Shown: piece after piece, positions 53,281 to 60,474 of the stretch
How positions within the stretch are numbered: position 1 is the stretch's first letter
Layout: every line of letters starts with the position of its first letter
Source: Methanoculleus sp.
Lineage (GTDB): Archaea; Halobacteriota; Methanomicrobia; Methanomicrobiales; Methanoculleaceae
Reading direction: 5' to 3'
NCBI RefSeq assembly: GCF_020696975.1
Contig: NZ_JAJGBK010000003.1
Span: 1 to 64,000, forward strand
Length of the DNA stretch: 64,000 nt
Notes under the pieces: model-generated
Databases searched by the model: none
The model's input: only the letters and a program-made list of their open reading frames with translations
Told to the model about the DNA's origin: nothing
Translations under genes and position numbers: made by a program

Positions 53281-53808
53281 TTGGAGTACATCACTCTCCA
53301 CGAAGGAATTGATGTTAATTCTTTTTCTTGTTGTAGTAACCCCGAAGAAGTTGATTTAGAGGGATTTCTAAAAGAAGATGCCTTACGGTGTCAGAACAGT
53401 TTCTTCTCAGTCACGCGAGTCGTTTTCTGGAAAGGGACCCTTGTGGGATATTTTACGCTTGTAACCGATTGCATCGAAAAAGAGGAGATGATACGGGGAG
53501 ATCGAATAAAGGGTTATAAATATCGATATTACCCAGCAATAAAAATTGCACGGCTGGCAGTTCACGACGATTACCGACATTGCGGTATCGGGACTAACAT
53601 GTTAATAGAGATCTTTTCTATTGTGGGCGACACTACCGAACATGTCGGCTGTAGGATTCTAACGGTTGACTCTAAACCGACCTCTGCAGGGTTCTATGAA
53701 AAATCAGATTTTCGAAGGGCATTAGTCAACCCGGAAGGCCCACAAAAGGACACCATTCCATTTTATTTTGATGTTTTACATATCATCCAGGCGAGAAAAA
53801 GTTTGTAG
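53281..53808 (+). CDS. GNAT-family N-acetyltransferase (possible toxin)
   Basis: A 175-residue GNAT protein: FKSVTRVVFWKGTLVGYFTL-type beta strands, then IARLAVHDDYRHCGIGTNML, whose R/Q-x-x-G-x-G/A pattern (here RHCGIG) binds acetyl-CoA, and SAGFYEKSDFR near the end. The start is doubtful: TTG 53281 is the only standard codon, but the frame is open upstream with no ATG/GTG. Together with the preceding small gene it looks like a GNAT toxin-antitoxin pair that acetylates aminoacyl-tRNA, or a plain acetyltransferase. AT-rich codons suggest transfer. Confidence 0.8.
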   Translation: MEYITLHEGIDVNSFSCCSNPEEVDLEGFLKEDALRCQNSFFSVTRVVFWKGTLVGYFTLVTDCIEKEEMIRGDRIKGYKYRYYPAIKIARLAVHDDYRHCGIGTNMLIEIFSIVGDTTEHVGCRILTVDSKPTSAGFYEKSDFRRALVNPEGPQKDTIPFYFDVLHIIQARKSL

Positions 53809-53993
53809 ATCCCATTATTGACCTTGTTTGAAAATACACCCAAAATGAGCCCGGCGCGCTCCGGAGACACAGACATGCTGAAAAAGAGAGGGGTATGGTT
53901 AAAGCGTCTCAAATCTCACCCGGCCCCCCTCCGACCCAACCGCACCCCCACCCCATCGTAGTCCTTTTCACCAGATCCAACCCATATTTATAC

Positions 53994-56939
53994 ATGGCCT
54001 CTCACGTCCACCGGATTGAGGTTCGTTATTCTCACGATCCACGGCTACAGACGCGTACCGAGAGGTTCCGCTCGCTGGGCATCCCCGTGCGCGAGCTGCA
54101 CCTTGTCGACGTCTATACCGTAGCGACCTCCCAGAGGGACTTTACCCCTGAGGAACTCTCGCAGATCGGCGCGCAGCTCAGCAACCCCGTTGTCCAGCAC
54201 TACTCCGTCGACCGGCCGACCGAGGCCGCCTTCGATTATGCGATCGAGGTCGGGTTCCTCCCCGGGGTCACCGACAACGCCGGGACGACGGCAAGACAGA
54301 CCATCGAGGATTACTTCGGGTTCCGGTTCGGCGAGGGGGAGGCGGTCTTCTCGTCGCAGCTCTACCTCGCCGCCGGCGACCTCACGCCCGAAACCCTCCA
54401 GAGGCTTACAACGGCTCTCGCAAACCCGCTCGTCAACCGCGTCCACGTCAGGAGCCGCGAGGAGTACGGCAAGACGGGGATGGACCCGATCACCCCCTTC
54501 GTCCGCCTCCACGACCTGCAGGCCGCCGGAACCGTCGATCTCGACCTCCCCGACCCGGAACTCGCACGTATCGGGAAAGAGGGGATCGTCGATCCCAAGA
54601 CAGGGGAGCGGCGCGGGCCGCTTGCCCTCGACCTCGCCCAGCTCCACGCGATCCGCGACTACTTCCGGGAGCTCGGACGGAGGCCGACGGATGTCGAGCT
54701 CGAGTCGCTCGCCCAGACCTGGAGCGAGCACTGCAAGCACACGATCTTTGCCTCAGCCATGGACGACGACGTCCCCCGGGGGCTCTACAAGACCTGCATC
54801 CAGGCGGCCACCAACACCGTCCGTGAGGCAAAGGGCGACGACGACATCTGCGTCTCGGTCTTCACCGACAACTCCGGCGCAATCGTCTTCGACGACGAGC
54901 ACCTCGTGACCTGCAAGGTCGAGACCCACAACTCCCCCTCGGCCCTCGACCCCTTCGGCGGGGCGCTCACCGGGATCGTCGGGGTGAACCGCGACACGAT
55001 CGGGTTCGGCCTTGGGGCCAGGCCCTGCATCAACATCTACGGCTACTGCGTCGGCGACCCCGATACCGAGCCGGCCCTCTTCCGCGGGAAGAACCGGACG
55101 AATCCCATCCTCTCTCCCCGGAGGATCTTCGAGGGCGTCGTCCGCGGCGTCGATGTCGGCGGCAACTGCTCGGGCATCCCGACGCCGCAGGGGTGGTGCT
55201 ACTTCCACGACCGCTATGTGGGGAAACCACTCGTCTTCGCGGGCACCGTCGGCGTGATGCCGCGTGCCCGTAACGGAAAGCCGCTCCACGAGAAGCAGGC
55301 TCTCCCCGGCGACCTCATCGTCATGGTCGGCGGCCGGGTCGGCAAAGACGGGATCCACGGGGCCACCTTCTCTTCAGAAGCCCTCGACCCGGCAAGCCCC
55401 GTGACCGCGGTCCAGATCGGAGATCCCATCACCCAGAAGAAGTTCTCCGACGTCATCGTCAAGGAGGCCCGCGACCTCGACCTCTACCGGAGCATCACCG
55501 ACAACGGGGCGGGAGGAATCTCCTGCTCCGTCGCCGAGATGGCGCGAGAGTCGGGCGGGTGCCACGTCCTCCTCGACCGCGTCCCGCTGAAGTACCCCGG
55601 CATGGCGCCGTGGGAGATCTGGATCTCCGAATCGCAGGAGCGGATGACGCTCGCCGTCCCGGAGGAGAAGGTCGAGGCGTTCATGGACCTGATGAAGAGG
55701 AGAGAGGTCGAGGCGACCGTCATCGGGAGGTTCACCGATACGGGGAGATGCGTCGTCGAGTACAACGGCGAAGCCGTCATGGACGTCGACCTCGACTTCC
55801 TCCACGACGGCCTGCCAAAGAAGCATCTCGTGACAAAGCCCGTAAAGGCGGCCTATCCCGAGCCCGACTTCCCGTGCCCGGACCGGCTCGACGACCTCCT
55901 CCTCGCGATGCTCAAAAGGAAGAACATCTGCTCCAAAGAGTTCATCTCGACCCGGTACGACCATACCGTCCAGGGCGGGCACATCCTTGGCCCGGTCCAG
56001 GGAGCCGGGCGGGTCCAGACCCCGGCCACGCTGACGAAGGTCGTCCCCGGCTCGATGAAGGGCGTCGGGCTCTCGCAGGGCCTCTTCCCGTCCTACTCGG
56101 AACTCGACCCCTACCGCATGGCACTCGCCGCGATCGATGCGGCAATCCGCGGGCTCGTCGCGATAGGCGTCCCGATGGAGACGATCGCGCTCCTCGACAA
56201 CTTCTGCTGGTGCTCCTCCGACGCGCCCGGGCGGCTCTGGCAGCTCAAGCAGGCTGCGTTCGGGTGCCGGGACGGCGCGGTCGGGTTCGGCACACCGTTC
56301 ATCTCCGGGAAAGACAGCATGTATAACGACTTCTCCGGGTTCGACGCCGACTCTAACCCCGTGAAGGTCTCCGTACCCCCGACCCTCCTCATCACATCGA
56401 TAGGCGTCCACCCCGACGTCACGACCGCGGTCTCGATGGACGCGAAGTTCGGCGGCGACCTCGTCTACGTCGTGGGGGAGACCCGGGAGGAACTCGGCGG
56501 GTCGGAGTACCTCGCGCACCTCGGTATCGAGGGGGGTACGGTCCCGTCCCTCGATATCGAGGCAGCAAAGGCGCGCTACGAGAGGATGACCGACACCATC
56601 GAGAAGAAACTCGTGGCGTCCGCCTTCCCGGTGACGCACGGAGGACTCCTCGTCGCCCTCGCAAAGGTCGCGATCGCCGGGAGAATCGGCATGGATCTCG
56701 CCATCCCCGGCGGGATGCGCCCGGACACCTACCTCCTCTCGGAGTCGCTCGGGCGGCTCGTCGTCACGGTCGCCCCCTCCGACCGCGAATCCTTCGAGGA
56801 GATCTTCGGCAGCGACGCGCACCTCATCGGCCGCGTCGGCGGCACGGCCTTCCGGGTATCGGCAGGAGGGAAAACCCTCATCGAGCAGCCGGTGACGGCA
56901 ATGGAAACTGCGTATAAAGCGCCTTTCGGGGGGTATTGA
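53994..56939 (+). CDS. purL: FGAM synthase: PurS-like N-domain fused to PurL
   Basis: A 981-residue phosphoribosylformylglycinamidine synthase large subunit, starting at ATG 53994 (MASHVHRIEVRYSHDPRL). The first ~160 residues contain two PurS-like halves (VHRIEVRYS..., ...VVQHYSVDRP and FSSQLYLAAGDLTPETLQR), which are separate proteins in Bacillus. Then the PurL core: LESLAQTWSEHCKHTIFA near 245, VTCKVETHNSPSALDPFGG, DNGAGGISCSVAEMA and SGKDSMYNDFSG. There is no glutaminase domain; PurQ is encoded next. It catalyses ATP-dependent amidation of FGAR. Confidence 0.95.
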   Translation: MASHVHRIEVRYSHDPRLQTRTERFRSLGIPVRELHLVDVYTVATSQRDFTPEELSQIGAQLSNPVVQHYSVDRPTEAAFDYAIEVGFLPGVTDNAGTTARQTIEDYFGFRFGEGEAVFSSQLYLAAGDLTPETLQRLTTALANPLVNRVHVRSREEYGKTGMDPITPFVRLHDLQAAGTVDLDLPDPELARIGKEGIVDPKTGERRGPLALDLAQLHAIRDYFRELGRRPTDVELESLAQTWSEHCKHTIFASAMDDDVPRGLYKTCIQAATNTVREAKGDDDICVSVFTDNSGAIVFDDEHLVTCKVETHNSPSALDPFGGALTGIVGVNRDTIGFGLGARPCINIYGYCVGDPDTEPALFRGKNRTNPILSPRRIFEGVVRGVDVGGNCSGIPTPQGWCYFHDRYVGKPLVFAGTVGVMPRARNGKPLHEKQALPGDLIVMVGGRVGKDGIHGATFSSEALDPASPVTAVQIGDPITQKKFSDVIVKEARDLDLYRSITDNGAGGISCSVAEMARESGGCHVLLDRVPLKYPGMAPWEIWISESQERMTLAVPEEKVEAFMDLMKRREVEATVIGRFTDTGRCVVEYNGEAVMDVDLDFLHDGLPKKHLVTKPVKAAYPEPDFPCPDRLDDLLLAMLKRKNICSKEFISTRYDHTVQGGHILGPVQGAGRVQTPATLTKVVPGSMKGVGLSQGLFPSYSELDPYRMALAAIDAAIRGLVAIGVPMETIALLDNFCWCSSDAPGRLWQLKQAAFGCRDGAVGFGTPFISGKDSMYNDFSGFDADSNPVKVSVPPTLLITSIGVHPDVTTAVSMDAKFGGDLVYVVGETREELGGSEYLAHLGIEGGTVPSLDIEAAKARYERMTDTIEKKLVASAFPVTHGGLLVALAKVAIAGRIGMDLAIPGGMRPDTYLLSESLGRLVVTVAPSDRESFEEIFGSDAHLIGRVGGTAFRVSAGGKTLIEQPVTAMETAYKAPFGGY

Positions 56940-56940
56940 T

Positions 56941-57753
56941 ATGGTTCGCGCAAACAATCCAAGAGCCCTCATCATGAGCGGCTACGGGATCAACTCCGAG
57001 ATGGAGACGGCGGAAGCTCTCAGACGGGCCGGCATGGCGTCCGATATCGTCCACATCAACGACCTCATCGCGGGAGAGAGATCCCTCTCCGACTACCGGC
57101 TGATGGTCTTCCCCGGCGGGTTCTCCTACGGCGACGACACCGGCGCCGGCAACGCCTACGCAAACCGCGTCCGAAACAACCTCTGGAGCGACGTAAAGGA
57201 GTTCCTCGCGGGAGACAACCTGGTGCTCGGGATCTGCAACGGCTTCCAGATCCTCGCGAATCTCGGCCTCGTTCCCGCGTTCGATCAGGACCGCCCCCGC
57301 GAGATCGCCCTGATGCCGAACCGGAAGGGTGTACTGGAGTGCCGGTTCGTCACGCTGAAACCTGCCGCGGATAACCTCTGGACGAAGGGCATCTCGCACC
57401 TCTACTGCCCGGTCTCCCACGGCGAAGGGAACTTCTCCTGCTCCGAGGAGACCTTAAAGCGGATCGAGCGGGAGGAGATGGTCGCGTTCCGGTACTGCCG
57501 CGACGACCTCTCCCCCGCGGGAGGGGAGTACCCCTACAACCCGAACGGGGCGCTCGCGGATATCGCCGGGATAACCTCGGCGGACGGCAAGGTCCTCGGC
57601 CTGATGCCGCACCCCGAGCGGGCCATGGAGTTCGTGAACCTCTACGACTGGCCGGTGAGAAAAGAGCGGCTGAAGCGCGAGGGCAAACCCCTGCCCACCG
57701 AGTCGATGAACATGCAGTTCTTCAGGAACATCGTTGCGTACTTCGGGGAATAA
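56941..57753 (+). CDS. purQ: FGAM synthase glutaminase subunit PurQ
   Basis: A 270-residue class I glutaminase that feeds ammonia to PurL. Catalytic residues: nucleophile in VLGICNGFQILANLG (Cys about residue 99), and His/Glu in MPHPERAME near 223. It begins one base after the purL stop, so the two subunits are co-translated. The central insert (KRIEREEMVAFRYC) is typical of the longer archaeal form. PurS is fused to PurL here, completing the three-part enzyme in two genes. Confidence 0.96.
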   Translation: MVRANNPRALIMSGYGINSEMETAEALRRAGMASDIVHINDLIAGERSLSDYRLMVFPGGFSYGDDTGAGNAYANRVRNNLWSDVKEFLAGDNLVLGICNGFQILANLGLVPAFDQDRPREIALMPNRKGVLECRFVTLKPAADNLWTKGISHLYCPVSHGEGNFSCSEETLKRIEREEMVAFRYCRDDLSPAGGEYPYNPNGALADIAGITSADGKVLGLMPHPERAMEFVNLYDWPVRKERLKREGKPLPTESMNMQFFRNIVAYFGE

Positions 57754-57755
57754 CC

Positions 57756-57783
57756 CCCGGGATACTTTTTTCAGGATCCCGGG
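57756..57783 (+). terminator. Hairpin with T-run in the loop after purQ
   Basis: CCCGGGAT and ATCCCGGG pair perfectly around a loop containing TTTTTT. It has the same arrangement as the hairpin after pycA. Confidence 0.6.
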
Positions 57784-57928
57784 TGCCCGGAAACCCGGGT
57801 AAAGGGATGACATTCCGGTTCACGGGGAAGAAGGTGTGAGAGCCGGATATCAGGCTTACCCCGGGCAGGCCGGCAGATCGGCCGGTGACGGAAAACTAGA
57901 GGTAGTCGGGAGGGTAAGAGGGAGTACG

Positions 57929-58249
57929 ATGAGTACCCAACAGGAGATGACCGACGAGGAGAACGGAGAGGTGTGGGAGTTGCGGCTCTACGTCGCAGGC
58001 CAGACCCCGAAATCGCTTGCAGCGTTTGCCAACCTGAAGAAATTCTGCGAGGAGCACCTCTGCGGGCGATACCGGATCGAGGTGATCGACCTCATCGAAC
58101 ATCCCCAGCTTGCACGTGGCGATCAGATAGTCGCCGTACCCACGCTGGTCCGAAAACTCCCCCCGCCCTTAAGAAAGATCATCGGCGATCTCTCGAACAC
58201 CGAGAAGGTCCTGGTTGGTTTAGATATACGGCCCGGGAATAAAACCTGA
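57929..58249 (+). CDS. kaiB: KaiB family protein, cyanobacterial-like
   Basis: A 106-residue KaiB from ATG 57929 ([16 protein letters not shown]), with GGGAG upstream. It keeps the KaiB core [44 protein letters not shown] and [23 protein letters not shown], near the segment that fold-switches and binds KaiC CI in the cyanobacterial clock. Being first in a four-gene cassette with a second KaiB, a kinase and KaiC, it is likely to bind that KaiC. There is no KaiA. Confidence 0.95.
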   Translation: MSTQQEMTDEENGEVWELRLYVAGQTPKSLAAFANLKKFCEEHLCGRYRIEVIDLIEHPQLARGDQIVAVPTLVRKLPPPLRKIIGDLSNTEKVLVGLDIRPGNKT

Positions 58250-58267
58250 TTTAAGGGAGTTGACCAG

Positions 58268-58612
58268 GTGAGCAACGAGAGCGACAGAAAGGCCCGGACC
58301 ACGGAAGAATTCGAGGCGGCACTGAAGGATACGGACTCCCGCTACATTCTGCGGCTCTATGTAGCGGGGATGACCCCCCGGTCACAGAGGGCGATCGAGA
58401 ACATCAAGAACATCTTTGAGACGAATTACAAAGGGAGTTATGATCTTGAGGTGATTGACATCTACCAGCACCCCGAACTGGCAAAAGAAGCCCAGATCCT
58501 CGCGGTGCCCATGCTCATCAAGCAGCTTCCCCTGCCCATCAGGAAGTTGATCGGGGATATGTCGGACGAAGATCGTATCCTTGTCGGGCTTGGGATCAAG
58601 ATGTTGGAGTGA
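58268..58612 (+). CDS. KaiB family protein, second and divergent copy
   Basis: A 114-residue KaiB-like protein starting at GTG 58268. It shares LRLYVAGMTPRSQRAIENIKN and LEVIDIYQHPELAKEAQILAVPMLIKQLPLPIRKLIGDMSDEDRI with KaiB, but the first copy's LPPPLRK and GDLSNTEK become LPLPIRK and GDMSDEDR. The changed fold-switch region suggests a permanently thioredoxin-like or ground-state variant (inference). The 3' end overlaps the kinase gene by 4 bp. Confidence 0.93.
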   Translation: MSNESDRKARTTEEFEAALKDTDSRYILRLYVAGMTPRSQRAIENIKNIFETNYKGSYDLEVIDIYQHPELAKEAQILAVPMLIKQLPLPIRKLIGDMSDEDRILVGLGIKMLE

Positions 58613-60315
58613 ACTTGCGCTCTCCCGGTGAATACGCTCCAGAGGACTCATCCGAAATGAACGTACCTCGATTACCGCGAGAGGAGGAACTCCTTCGTGT
58701 ACTGGAAGAACTCTACGGAGGCTTTGCGGAGGCCGAAGAGACCCTTTCGGCGATCCGACGGGGAGAAGTCGATGCCTTCCTCGTCTCGACGGACGAGGGC
58801 GAGAAGGTCTATACCTTAAACACCGCCGAACACCCCTATCGCGTACTCGTCGAGCAGATGCAGGAAGGGGCTGCGACGCTCTCCACCGACGGCACCATCC
58901 TCTACTGCAACGAGTCGTTCGCCCGGCTTCTCGGCATACCCCTTCAGGACCTGATGGGAGAGTCGATCCATGGCTTCATCGCCCCTGTCAGTGTGGAACG
59001 GTTCCGGGGGATGATGAAGAATGGGGACCCCTCCGGCACCGCGGGCGAGAGCATGCTCCAGGCGCGTAACGGGAACCTGGTGCCGGTGCACCTCTCCCTG
59101 AAACTCCTGCGGATGGACGGGCTGCAGGTCTTCTCCGTGGTTGTGACGGACCTGACCGAGGAGAAGCAGTCGGAGGAACTTCTCAGGAGAGCCTATGCCG
59201 AACTCGAGAACCGGGTCAAAGAGCGGACCATCGAGCTTGCCAGATCCAACCAGGCCCTGCGCGAGAGCGAAGAGCGGCTGGCGATGGCTCTCGATGCCGC
59301 CAGTCTCGCGCCCTGGGAGATCGATCTGACCTCCGGGAAGGTTATTCCGTCTGAAGCGCTGGTGAAACTCTGGGGTGTTCCCGATGCCGGCGCACTGCAG
59401 ACGCGCGACGATTGGAGGACCGTCGTGGTGCAGGAGGATCGGCCCCGTATCCAGCAGGCCATAGATGAGGCCATCGCCCGCAATGGTGAATACATGGCTG
59501 AATTCCGCATCCGCCGCTCATCCGACGGCTCCCTCCGCTGGGTTGCAAGCCGGGGCCTGGTACTCCAGGACCCGGAAGGGCGGCATCAACGCCTCATCGG
59601 CGTTGCCGCCGACGTAACCGAGCAGAAGCGTGCCGAAGAAGAACGGGCACGGCTTCATAGCGAACTCGAGAGTGCGCACCGCGAGGCGAACCTCTACCTG
59701 GATATCCTGACGCATGATATCGGAAACACCGAGAATGTCTCGAATCTCTACACCGAACTCCTCCTTGCCACCCTCGACGGTGAAGCGGCCAAATATGCAG
59801 AGAAACTCCAGCGGAGCGTCAGGAAGAGCATCGAGATCCTGGGCACCGTCTCAAAGATCCGGAGAATTCATCACGGACTGCCCGAGATCCGGCCGGTCGA
59901 ACTTGATGCAATCATCCGTGATGAGATCAGCCGGCATCCAGACAACAGCATCCACTACGAGGGCGTTTCATCCCTTGTGCAGGGTGACGAACTCCTCCCG
60001 GAGGTCTTTTCCAACCTGATCGGCAACGCCGTCAAGCACGGCGGTCCCGACGTCGCGATCGTCGTCCGGACGGAGGATGAGGGGGGGTTTGTGCGGGTCT
60101 CGGTCGAGGATACCGGTCCCGGTGTTCCGGATGCGGATAAGGAGGCGATCTTCCACCGCTACGAGAAGAAGCAGCGAGGTGTCGGCGAGGGGCTCGGGCT
60201 CTATCTGGCCCAGATCCTGGTCGAACGTTACGGCGGCAGGATTTGGGTCGACGATCGGGTGCCGGGCCGCCCGGAATGCGGCGCAGCGTTCCGGTTCACG
60301 CTGAAAAAGGCCTGA
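58609..60315 (+). CDS. PAS-PAS histidine kinase in the Kai cluster
   Basis: A 568-residue cytosolic kinase starting at GTG inside the kaiB-like stop. Domains: N-terminal coiled segment (about 15-60), PAS 1 (70-190, TDGTILYCNESFARLLGIPL), PAS 2 (230-350, WRWVASRG-type region), a coiled coil, and a kinase core with H-box LYLDILTHDIGNTENVS near residue 375, NAVKHGGPD, VEDTGPGVPDAD and GEGLGLYLA. It has no KaiB-like sensor as in SasA, so it may bind KaiC or the second KaiB differently. It is the likely output kinase. No response regulator is adjacent. Confidence 0.9.
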   Translation: MNLRSPGEYAPEDSSEMNVPRLPREEELLRVLEELYGGFAEAEETLSAIRRGEVDAFLVSTDEGEKVYTLNTAEHPYRVLVEQMQEGAATLSTDGTILYCNESFARLLGIPLQDLMGESIHGFIAPVSVERFRGMMKNGDPSGTAGESMLQARNGNLVPVHLSLKLLRMDGLQVFSVVVTDLTEEKQSEELLRRAYAELENRVKERTIELARSNQALRESEERLAMALDAASLAPWEIDLTSGKVIPSEALVKLWGVPDAGALQTRDDWRTVVVQEDRPRIQQAIDEAIARNGEYMAEFRIRRSSDGSLRWVASRGLVLQDPEGRHQRLIGVAADVTEQKRAEEERARLHSELESAHREANLYLDILTHDIGNTENVSNLYTELLLATLDGEAAKYAEKLQRSVRKSIEILGTVSKIRRIHHGLPEIRPVELDAIIRDEISRHPDNSIHYEGVSSLVQGDELLPEVFSNLIGNAVKHGGPDVAIVVRTEDEGGFVRVSVEDTGPGVPDADKEAIFHRYEKKQRGVGEGLGLYLAQILVERYGGRIWVDDRVPGRPECGAAFRFTLKKA

Positions 60316-60439
60316 AAACTGTGTTGAGTCCCGGACAGGGAAGACCCCGGGATTGTGCCTCTGCGTGGCTCGATCGGTGATACGGCTCCCCCCGGCCCTC
60401 TTGTGCGGGGCAAAGAAGCGCCGGGTCACGGCGTTTCGA

Positions 60440-60449
60440 AGCATTTTAT
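60440..60449 (+). promoter_or_regulatory. TATA-like element upstream of kaiC
   Basis: GCATTTTATGG lies about 29 bp before ATG 60475. That is the spacing for a leaderless transcript starting at this codon, so kaiC may have its own promoter besides readthrough. Confidence 0.5.
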
Positions 60450-60474
60450 GGTGAATGCGGATCATCAAACGAAT

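Noticed and set aside
55374-56975. 533-residue minus-strand ORF
   Set aside because: Lies across purL in antisense; no motif, and the purL motifs are continuous.
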